Shown here: positions 1 through 6,300 of the stretch, piece by piece
Position numbering within the stretch: the stretch's first letter is position 1
How the letters are laid out: every line of letters starts with the position of its first letter
Assembly (NCBI GenBank): GCA_947175225.1
Contig: CAMWLX010000200.1
Coordinates: 1-6,578, forward strand
Length of the DNA stretch: 6,578 nt
Origin: an uncultured Porphyromonadaceae bacterium
GTDB taxonomy: Bacteria > Bacteroidota > Bacteroidia > Bacteroidales > Muribaculaceae
Direction of reading: 5' to 3'
Notes under the pieces: model-generated
What the model saw: only the letters and a program-made list of their open reading frames with translations
Told to the model about the DNA's origin: nothing
The model's database searches: none
Made by a program: the position numbers and the translations under genes

Positions 1-31
1 CATCCTGAGCCAGGATCAAACTCTCCGTTGT
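1..31 (-). rRNA. rrs: 16S ribosomal RNA, 5' end only (partial)
   Basis: Read on the minus strand, positions 24-1 give the near-universal 5' segment of bacterial 16S rRNA, AGAGTTTGATCCTGGCTCAG followed by GATG. By alignment with the E. coli 5' end, where seven nucleotides precede AGAGTTTG, the mature end should lie near position 31; this end is inferred. Only about 31 nt are inside the window and the rest of the gene runs off the left edge. It is preceded by a long leader and a strong Bacteroidota-type promoter, as expected for the first gene of a ribosomal RNA operon. The identity is very secure; the exact 5' nucleotide is not. Confidence 0.96.
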
Positions 32-35
32 TAGT

Positions 36-55
36 TATATATATTCTTATATATA
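36..55 (-). repeat. A/U stem-loop directly before 16S rRNA
   Basis: Two eight-base arms of alternating T and A (36-43 and 48-55) are fully complementary around a four-base loop, which reads AGAA on the transcribed strand. The hairpin ends about five bases before the inferred 16S 5' end. It may mark a processing site or simply be A/T-rich sequence that separates the leader from the mature RNA. An alternating TA tract pairs with itself easily, so the structure is only moderately significant. Confidence 0.45.
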
Positions 56-113
56 TCTTCAAAGTTTTGTTTTCCCCGGCCTCCTTTGTATAAGGTTGGA
101 ATCTCGTTGACGT

Positions 114-138
114 GAACCCCGAGAATTACCTCGTGTTC
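114..138 (-). repeat. Possible stem-loop in rRNA leader
   Basis: The arms GAAC (114-117) and GTTC (135-138) and the inner arms CGAG (120-123) and CTCG (130-133) can pair around a six-base loop, with a small asymmetric internal loop between them. It is a plausible secondary structure in the pre-16S leader, weaker than the hairpin at 153-176. Confidence 0.3.
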
Positions 139-152
139 CCTTGTCTCTCGCT

Positions 153-176
153 GCGCCCGGTCTGCTCGACCGGCGC
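153..176 (-). repeat. G/C-rich hairpin in rRNA leader
   Basis: CCGGTC (157-162) pairs with GACCGG (168-173) around a five-base loop. After a single bulged base at 156, GCG (153-155) pairs with CGC (174-176). This nine-pair stem is the strongest local structure in the leader. No T-run follows it on the transcribed strand, so it is not an intrinsic terminator; a folding or processing role in the rRNA precursor is more likely. Confidence 0.55.
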
Positions 177-277
177 TGCTTGTCTTGTGGCATCATGTCA
201 TTGTTCTCTGTCTTCTTGCCCCGGGCAGTGGCTTCGCTCATCTGAGCCGCTCACCGTTCGTTTCCCGATTGCGGTTG

Positions 278-309
278 CAAAATTACTACTTTTTTTCTCC
301 CTCCGCAAG
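278..309 (-). promoter_or_regulatory. rRNA operon promoter, Bacteroidota -33/-7 type
   Basis: On the minus strand the -7 element is TAATTTTG (285-278), a full match to the Bacteroides consensus TAnnTTTG. The -33 element is CTTG (309-306), three of four matches to TTTG, and the spacer is 20 nt, within the expected range. Transcription should start a few bases further on, near 265-272, giving a leader of about 240 nt. A/T-rich DNA lies immediately upstream, as is common for strong rRNA promoters. No second promoter of similar quality was found closer to the 16S gene. Confidence 0.72.
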
Positions 310-470
310 TGTTTTTGAAAAAAAATTATGTTCTTCGACATATTTTTATCATATCCCCTTATCTTACAACATCTTCAACAAATGTTAAAATATCCTTCAT
401 TATGTTAATACACTAAACCATTATCCCACTAATTTGTTGAAACCCTACCTCACCACCCACCAAAAGCAAC
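310..470. other. A/T-rich intergenic spacer, no gene seen
   Basis: This stretch separates the sigma-factor terminator from the rRNA promoter. It is strongly A/T-rich with several A or T runs and contains no supportable coding region or RNA gene. The part next to the promoter may act as an upstream activating (UP-like) element for the rRNA promoter, an inference from composition and position only. Together with the promoter and leader (32-309), it makes up the gene-free region between 16S rRNA and the sigma gene. Confidence 0.5.
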
Positions 471-500
471 AAAAAAGCGTCAACCCATAAGGCTGACGCT
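471..500 (-). terminator. Intrinsic terminator of the sigma-factor gene
   Basis: On the minus strand, AGCGTCA (500-494) and TGACGCT (482-476) form a perfect seven-pair stem around an 11-base loop, followed at once by a T-run (six T at 476-471, the first shared with the stem). The stem starts six bases after the TAA stop of the sigma gene. It should insulate the rRNA operon downstream from read-through. Confidence 0.88.
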
Positions 501-506
501 AAATTT

Positions 507-1013
507 TTATCTATAATCCTTGAGAATCTCCCTGAGTCGCTTACGAGTGAAAAATATCCTCGATTTGACAGTCCCCAACGGCATATTAAGCTTATCGGAG
601 ATCTCTTCATACTTATATCCCGCAACATGCATCGAAAACGGCTTACGGAAATCAGGAGCAAACCCGGCAAGTATAGTATAAATCTCCTGCATCGCATAGC
701 TCGTCTCCGGGGTGCCTATACCGGAATCTTGCGACAGATTCAAATGATAGCAATCCTCTGATGAATCAATCACTGTATTCTCCCGAGTGTTTTTTCTGTA
801 GTTATTGATGAAAATATTGCGCATTATAGTCAGCATCCAACCCTTGAAATTGGCATTAGCGACATACTTGTCCTCATTATTAAGAGCCTTAAGAGTGGTG
901 TCTTGCACGAGATCTTCAGCCTCCTCCTTGTTTAGAGTCAGCTTAAGGGCGAATGAAAGCAAATTGCTCTGCATCCCCAATATTGAGTCTTGAAAAGAAG
1001 TAGATCCGTTCAT
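507..1013 (-). CDS. ECF-type RNA polymerase sigma factor (sigma-70 family)
   Basis: A 168-residue alternative sigma factor that would bind core RNA polymerase and direct it to specific promoters. The order is that of a minimal ECF sigma: region 2 at about residues 14-78, with EEAEDLVQDT (30-39) and FKGWMLTIMRNIFINNYRK (56-74), then a polar linker, then region 4 at about 106-165, with the helix-turn-helix YEEISDKLNMPLGTVKSR (135-152). No sigma region 1.1 or 3 is present, and there is no C-terminal extension or membrane segment. The length is typical of short Bacteroidota ECF factors. The chosen ATG gives the complete N-terminal helix ahead of region 2; Met14 is a less likely alternative. There is no Shine-Dalgarno sequence, which is usual in this phylum. 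The gene has its own promoter and terminator, and no FecR-like anti-sigma gene is visible. Its regulon and trigger cannot be inferred; family assignment is secure. Confidence 0.94.
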   Translation of the reverse strand: MNGSTSFQDSILGMQSNLLSFALKLTLNKEEAEDLVQDTTLKALNNEDKYVANANFKGWMLTIMRNIFINNYRKNTRENTVIDSSEDCYHLNLSQDSGIGTPETSYAMQEIYTILAGFAPDFRKPFSMHVAGYKYEEISDKLNMPLGTVKSRIFFTRKRLREILKDYR

Positions 1014-1018
1014 AGTCG

Positions 1019-1026
1019 TTAGTTTA
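1019..1026 (-). promoter_or_regulatory. TAAACTAA octamer before the sigma start codon
   Basis: TAAACTAA on the minus strand ends five bases before the ATG of the sigma gene. The same octamer occurs seven bases before the SusD-like start codon. Bacteroidota starts usually rely on A-rich, unstructured upstream sequence rather than a Shine-Dalgarno element, so this may be a translation-favouring context. It could also be coincidence. Confidence 0.25.
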
Positions 1027-1035
1027 GATATAGTA

Positions 1036-1049
1036 GCCTATCAATAGGC
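1036..1049. repeat. Perfect palindrome in the sigma-gene 5' UTR
   Basis: GCCTAT and ATAGGC flank a central CA, giving a 6+2+6 perfect inverted repeat. It lies between the predicted promoter (1092-1123) and the start codon (1013), about 22 bases before the ATG. It could be a dimeric repressor operator or, as RNA, a small hairpin (five pairs with a four-base loop) that affects translation or stability. The symmetry is seen directly; function is inference. Confidence 0.45.
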
Positions 1050-1091
1050 CCTGTAGAAGATAGATATATTTTATATGGCTTTTTCCAAAAG

Positions 1092-1123
1092 CAAAATTAG
1101 GATTTTTTTTTGAAACACACAAA
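1092..1123 (-). promoter_or_regulatory. Sigma-gene promoter, Bacteroidota -33/-7 type
   Basis: On the minus strand, TTTG (1123-1120) and TAATTTTG (1099-1092) match both consensus elements perfectly, with a 20-nt spacer. The predicted start, near 1082-1087, gives a 5' UTR of roughly 70 nt containing the palindrome at 1036-1049. It resembles a housekeeping-type promoter, so the sigma gene appears to have its own transcription rather than depending on read-through from the susCD-like operon. Confidence 0.75.
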
Positions 1124-1152
1124 AAAATTCTCATATTTTTTAAAACTTTTTT

Positions 1153-1160
1153 CAAAAATA
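1153..1160 (-). promoter_or_regulatory. Second possible -7 element upstream of the sigma gene
   Basis: TATTTTTG on the minus strand fits TAnnTTTG. The nearest TTTG upstream (1189-1186) lies 25 bases away, longer than the usual spacing, and the region is so A/T-rich that a chance match is likely. It could be a weak additional start for the sigma gene. Confidence 0.2.
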
Positions 1161-1193
1161 ATTGTTATAGTCTGTTAAAATATGCCAAAATAC

Positions 1194-1224
1194 AAAAAGC
1201 GCGACCCTTTCGAGTCGCGCTTTT
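1194..1224 (-). terminator. Intrinsic terminator of the susCD-like operon
   Basis: On the minus strand, GCGCGAC (1220-1214) pairs perfectly with GTCGCGC (1205-1199) around an eight-base loop. A/T pairs lengthen the stem to about eleven pairs, and five T follow (1198-1194). It starts about 28 bases after the SusD-like stop codon. The A-run and T-run on the two sides might let it also work on the plus strand, but no plus-strand gene ends here. Confidence 0.9.
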
Positions 1225-1248
1225 AAAATATGGTGATTCTAATCTAAA

Positions 1249-3342
1249 TCAATATCCTGGGTTCTGCCAAGCTGCCTGCTGAGCATCAGAAAGATTAGAG
1301 CCATCGTTATTTCTCAGCTGATCGATGAATGTCTGAGGTATTGGGCGAAGTTCATGCTTTCCGCTTGTAAGGCCGGTAGCATCCGGGTTGAATGCCTTGC
1401 CGCGAAGAACAAGTGTGTTCGTACGGCTCAGTGTCTCCCAACGCTGCCATTCGCCGATAAGCTCACGGGTGCGTTCATTAAGAATGAAGTGGAGTGCTCT
1501 ATCATACTGACCGCTTACGCCGAGAGTTGCAAGTACTGCCTCATCCTCTGCAGGAAGATTATCCGGGAATGACTTAAGCTGGAGATCTGATGCAGCTGTG
1601 GTCCATTCAAGCTCAGGATTTGACAGATAGTAGGTGTTGATGGTAAGAAGGGTTTGGTCAAGTTTCTCAACATTTGCACCTGGCTGAGTGCGGGCTGCCT
1701 CAGAACCATCAATGTAGTATGAACGGTTCTCACCTTCCTTCCAGCTTGCACGCTTACGGATTACATTGATATCTGCCATCGCGCCTGCATAGTCACCTTT
1801 ACGCACCTTAAGCTCTGCACGCATCAGGTAGGTCTCACCTGAACGTGACATTGTCACGTCACGGTAGCTATCGTCAGCCTGATCCTTCGCGCCGTCGCCC
1901 GCTGTTGTCTTATTTATATGAGCATACATGTTGCAGCGTGGTTGGCTCTTAAACTCGTCACGAACCCATTTGCCATTCTGATAGAGAATTCCGGCTACAG
2001 GTACCCACTGATTCTTCTTTTCTGTGAACTTACCGCTTGTCGTAGTATTCTCACCCTTACCCCATGCCGGCAGACGTCCGGCTGCATCACGGAATGTCGG
2101 GTTCTGCTGCTGAGCACCAAAGGTATAGTTATCATAGGTATGATCATCCTTCTTATTAAGAATGAATACGATAGCAGGGTCGCCAAGTTCAATCTGCTGT
2201 GGCTGGTCAGGAACATTCTTGTCTGTATTGGCTCCCATTACCGTACGGAATGTCTTCCAAAGACGTGCATCTGCTACGTGGTCGTAGATGCCATAAGTAT
2301 ACTCAGTAGGCACACAACGCTGGAAATCCTTACCACCTGTCACGTATCCACGGGCAATCCATCCACCTGAATAGTTGGAAAACTGGCTGTGGAAATAATA
2401 GAGTGTACGGTTGCCGTAACGTCCTTTTGTATTGCTGGTAGCATTGGATGGAGAAGCCATAATAATCTCAGAAGTAGACTCGATCGGACAGTTAACTCCT
2501 GTATAGTTTGCATAAAGGTCACTGTAGTTGTCTACAAGAGGATGCTGAGCGATAGCGTAGTCACACATCTTGATTGCTTCCTCGATATCAGCACTCTTGT
2601 ATTTCTCATTCCATGAATCATTACGTTCTGATACTCGGAAAAGAAGTGCCTTGGCAAGCCAGTGAGCTGCTGTCGACTTACACCATGTCACACCCTTGCC
2701 AAAACGGTCATCTTCTCCTGCAAAGAGGTTGTAGGCCATACGCAAGTCACTGATCGACTGCTCCCAGCATTCCTCAGGTGTTGAATCCTCAAAATTGCGT
2801 ACCACACCTTCAGTAGGAGTTGTCTGAAGCACACAGTGTCCATACTGCGCTGTCAGACGATAATAGTTGTAGCCTCTCAAGAAGTATGCATTGGCAAGAC
2901 ACCAATTGCGAAGGGTCGCATCTTCTAATACTTTATCTGCTTTTGCAATGATGGTGTTGCAGGATGCAATGCCATAATACATCTCATTCCATAGGCCGTC
3001 TGTCGGAGGACAGTTCCAGTTCGGTGCTCCTACATTTGGAGTATAGTTGAGAGGACCAAGGTTGTTGTTATAGGCATTCCATGGTTCAGAGGTATTGTCG
3101 TTGCCCATTGTGAATTCATCCGTACCATAGAGAGTGATACCGTACGCCCACTCATAACCGAAATGCCAACGGATATTTCCATAGAGAGAGATGGTAAGCT
3201 GTTCCAAGCCCTCTGGGGTATTGAAATAGTCGGTACTGTAGGAAGTGGTAAGCTCCTCATCAAGGAAGCTTTCTGCACATGATGGAAGCGACACAATCGC
3301 GCATGCCATAGTTGCACCTACAAGAAATTTATATAGTTTCAT
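1249..3342 (-). CDS. SusD/RagB-family outer-membrane nutrient-binding lipoprotein
   Basis: A 697-residue surface lipoprotein, the substrate-capturing lid of a SusC/SusD uptake complex. Residues 1-21 form a lipoprotein signal peptide with lipobox LPSC (19-22), lipidated at Cys22. The N-terminal SusD domain follows: FLDEELTTSYSTDYF (26-40), then the TPR-like helix ANAYFLRGYNYYRLTAQYG (150-168). The C-terminal RagB/SusD domain has ETYLMRAEL (503-511), GDYAGAMADINVIRKRA (516-532), ERTRELIGEWQRWETLSR (623-640), and the typical ending RPIPQ (666-670) to QNPGY (693-697). It is longer than classical SusD (about 550 residues); extra length lies in the middle and at about 533-610. The start is fixed by the signal peptide; it has no Shine-Dalgarno sequence. 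It follows the SusC-like gene by 32 bp, so one mRNA is expected. The ligand, glycan or peptide, is unknown. Confidence 0.96.
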   Translation of the reverse strand: MKLYKFLVGATMACAIVSLPSCAESFLDEELTTSYSTDYFNTPEGLEQLTISLYGNIRWHFGYEWAYGITLYGTDEFTMGNDNTSEPWNAYNNNLGPLNYTPNVGAPNWNCPPTDGLWNEMYYGIASCNTIIAKADKVLEDATLRNWCLANAYFLRGYNYYRLTAQYGHCVLQTTPTEGVVRNFEDSTPEECWEQSISDLRMAYNLFAGEDDRFGKGVTWCKSTAAHWLAKALLFRVSERNDSWNEKYKSADIEEAIKMCDYAIAQHPLVDNYSDLYANYTGVNCPIESTSEIIMASPSNATSNTKGRYGNRTLYYFHSQFSNYSGGWIARGYVTGGKDFQRCVPTEYTYGIYDHVADARLWKTFRTVMGANTDKNVPDQPQQIELGDPAIVFILNKKDDHTYDNYTFGAQQQNPTFRDAAGRLPAWGKGENTTTSGKFTEKKNQWVPVAGILYQNGKWVRDEFKSQPRCNMYAHINKTTAGDGAKDQADDSYRDVTMSRSGETYLMRAELKVRKGDYAGAMADINVIRKRASWKEGENRSYYIDGSEAARTQPGANVEKLDQTLLTINTYYLSNPELEWTTAASDLQLKSFPDNLPAEDEAVLATLGVSGQYDRALHFILNERTRELIGEWQRWETLSRTNTLVLRGKAFNPDATGLTSGKHELRPIPQTFIDQLRNNDGSNLSDAQQAAWQNPGY

Positions 3343-3349
3343 TTTTATC

Positions 3350-3357
3350 TTAGTTTA
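3350..3357 (-). promoter_or_regulatory. TAAACTAA octamer before the SusD-like start codon
   Basis: TAAACTAA on the minus strand, seven bases before the ATG, lies within the 32-bp gap between the two transporter genes. The gap is A-rich and has no Shine-Dalgarno sequence, hairpin or promoter match. It may be a translation-initiation context of the kind Bacteroidota use, and the same octamer precedes the sigma gene. Confidence 0.25.
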
Positions 3358-3374
3358 TTTATTATTGTTGTCGC

Positions 3375-6300
3375 TTAGAAACCAAGTTCAAGACCGAACA
3401 CGAAACTGCGGTTGTAATAAGTCGTATTGATGGCATTCCCACTGGTGTCTTTTCCAAATGCATCAAGGTTATAGCCTGGTACAGCCTGATAGAAGTGGAA
3501 CGGATTTACGCATTGCACATAAATCTTGGCATGATCCAAAGTCGCCTTAGAAATGATGTTTTTCGGGAAGTTGTAGCCAAGTGAGATGTCACGCATTGTC
3601 ACGAATCCGCCATTTCTATAGCCAAGAAGGCTTGCAAAGCTATCTCCTGCGCCTGCAGATGCCTGAGCAAGTATAGGCTTCTGGTAGTATGCACCGGTGT
3701 TATTCGGTGTCCAATAATCTACCTTATTTTGGTTTGCATGGGCTGTCATTGCTTGTGCGCCGCAATTTACCTTATAGCCAAGTCGGCTGATGATCTGGAA
3801 ACCAAGCTCGATTCCCTTCCAAGTGAAGTGGTTGCTCCAGCCAAGTGTCCACTGTGGATTAGAGTTGCCAATGATCACGCGGTCTGCATCTGTCATCATG
3901 TAGTCTCCGTCCTGGTCTTTCGGACGCACATTACCCGGTGTGAACTTATATCCCTTCTCATTCCATTTCTCCATCTCTGCACGGTCTTCAGGAGTATCTT
4001 GCCATAGTCCAAGATTGTCGTATGCGTAAAGAACGCCGATTTCATGACCAATAAACCAGTTGTGGGCAAGATCGTCTTCCTTTCCATTGGCAAGTTCAAG
4101 GATCTTGTTCTTTTGGAATGCCATATTGAAATTAGTCTCCCACTGGAAGTCTCCTGCGATTACGGGGAATGCATCGATAGTAACTTCGACACCATGATTG
4201 GATGCCTTGCCGATGTTTGCATAAGTTGAGCCAAAACCGGTAAGAGTCGGGATGCTCATATCCATAAGGATGTCGTTGGTTGTCGACCAGTAGAATTCAA
4301 GGGCACCACCGATACGGTTGTTAAGGAAACCGAAATCAAGACCGATGTTCCATTGAGTTGTCTTTTCCCAGCCAAGATCAAGGTTTGCCAACGCATTGTG
4401 GATATTGTAATAATCCTCTGAAGTTGAATAAGCGGGAGTTGAAGTATCACCAAATGGTAAGAACATTTGTGAGATTGTTCCTTTTGTCTTATACGCAGGA
4501 ACAGCTGCATTACCTGTCACACCGACTCCGGCACGAAGCTTCAAGGTGTTGAGCCAGTAGTAAGGGTTCATGAATTCTTCCTGATCAATACGCCATGCAA
4601 GTGCCATTGAGGGGAAGAAGTCCCACTTGTGGCCCGGAGCAAGCTGTGAAGCGCCATCCCAACGTCCTGAAGCAGTCAAGAGATATCGGTCATTATAGCC
4701 GTAGTTGACGCGGATCATGTAAGATTCAAGAGATGTCTCTGTAAGTCCGGAACCAATGGATGCGCCATTGTTGGTGTCTGTGATGGAAGCAGAACCCATG
4801 TTGTTCCACATATATGAATCTTTCGGAATATTGCTGATCCCCATTGAGGAATTCTCATATTTGTACTTCGATGAAGTCTGCAGCAAAGTCAATCCTACGT
4901 TGTGCACATCAGCAAATGTGCGGTTGTAGTTGATAAGGTTATCAAGAGTCCATGAGAAATACTGCTGGTTGGCAAGGCTTGCAGAGTTCTTACCGGTAGC
5001 GCCATCCATAGTGATTCTATAAGAAGAGTCGCCGCTGATCCAAGATCCTGCACGATAGTGACGGTAGTCAGGACCAAAACCGATCTTATAAGTAAGTCCT
5101 TCAAGAGGCTTCCACATTTCCCCAAATTTCAAGGTAGCTGCAAAGTTACCAAGAGCGCGGAATGTCTGGCGCTTGTAGGTCTGATAATTAAGCTCGCCTA
5201 TGATAGTGTAAAGAGCATCTTCGCCACCCGGTCGGATGATACGGTCGCCTTCTGCGTCATACATTGGAGCGTAACGATAGAACTGCTTGGCTACCTCATA
5301 AATAGTTGTAGGCACTGAGTTTGAGCGTGCGTTCGTGCCAGACAGACCGTAGTCCTGATCTTGCCATGAAGCATTGATGCTTGCATCGATCTGCATCCAA
5401 TTGACAGGTGTGATGCTTACTGTAACTTTGCCGGTGTAGCGCTTAAACCACTGGCCCTTCTGAGTACCCTGATTGTCAAGGTAGCCAAAAGATGCATAAG
5501 CGTTCATCCTCTCCGTACCTCCTGATGCAGAAAGGGTATGCTCCTGAGTGACACCTGTCTGTGTATAGAGCCCGGTCCAATCATATTCCTCAATTGCATT
5601 TGGATTCCAAGTGCCGGTTGCCCATCCACGCATAATGTTGTCGCGAGAGGTCTGACCATCAATAGGAGAATCAAAGATTATCATATCATTTTCCTTTGTC
5701 GGGCTATCAGGATGAGCATAAGTCTCCGGATCAAGGTTGTAAGCTGCCCAGCGACGGAAGTTAACGAATTCTCCTGGGTCCATTGACTTTTGACGGTCCA
5801 CTATAGTTGATGTCGTGACAGATCCTGAATAGTTAAGGCTGAAGCGACCGGGCTTGCCACCCTTAGTAGTAATAATTACTACACCATTGGCACCGCGTGA
5901 ACCATAAATTGCTGTTGCGGATGCATCCTTAAGGATGTCGATTGCCTCAATATCGCGAGGGTTGATCGATTCTATGCCACCTGACTGCAAAGGCACTCCG
6001 TCTACAACATAAAGTGGAGACTGGCTGGCACTGAGTGAACGATTACCACGTATACGGATTTCTCCAAGTTCACCGGGACGCTGCTGTGTAGTTATATCCA
6101 CGCCGGCTGCCTTGCCCTGAAGCGCTTCAAGCGCATTGCTTGTTGGGCGAGAATTAAGAGTCTCTGAGTCAATACGTGTGAGTGCTCCGGTCACATCGCT
6201 CTTCTTCTGGACGCCATATCCTACTACGATAAGGTCCTCAAGCAATTCTGAATCATTTCTCATCACTACGTCGATCACTGTGCGGTCTCCTACTTTGGCT

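Larger units (their letters stand above)
32..270 (-). other. Pre-16S rRNA transcribed leader
   Basis: This is the stretch between the predicted rRNA promoter and the mature 16S 5' end. It has no credible coding capacity. It is richer in G and C than the flanking A/T-rich DNA and holds several possible stem-loops (153-176, 114-138 and 36-55), which is typical of a structured, processed rRNA leader. The minus strand carries AAAGGAGG at 87-80, complementary to the CCUCCUUU of the conserved 16S 3' tail. The upstream limit is estimated from the promoter position. Leader processing and any antitermination signals cannot be proved here; I did not recognise a clear boxA. Confidence 0.7.

Noticed and set aside
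59..241. Minus-strand 60-codon open frame in the rRNA leader, giving a very basic, polar peptide
   Set aside because: It lies wholly in the predicted pre-16S leader, has low-complexity basic/polar composition, no family resemblance and no initiation signal of note. The G/C-rich structured leader explains it.
112..388. Two overlapping plus-strand open frames of 67-68 codons opposite the rRNA promoter and leader
   Set aside because: They run antisense across the rRNA promoter and leader, have no recognisable domain, and no plus-strand promoter was seen ahead of them.
413..697. Minus-strand 94-codon open frame overlapping the 3' part of the sigma gene
   Set aside because: It is a different reading frame through the region-4 coding part of a clear sigma factor and continues through its terminator hairpin. 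It is a shadow frame.
1124..1190. A/T-rich runs between the operon terminator and sigma promoter considered as a small RNA gene
   Set aside because: No stable structure, T-run terminator or convincing promoter of its own was seen. The composition fits a promoter-upstream region.
1194..1224. Inverted repeat considered as an attachment site or small transposon end
   Set aside because: The G/C-rich stem with flanking T-run just after a stop codon is fully explained as an intrinsic terminator. No transposase, integrase or target duplication is present.
1918..2370. Plus-strand 150-codon open frame antisense to the SusD-like gene
   Set aside because: The opposite strand encodes a well-supported SusD-family protein throughout. 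The antisense product has no recognisable motif and no promoter or terminator of its own.
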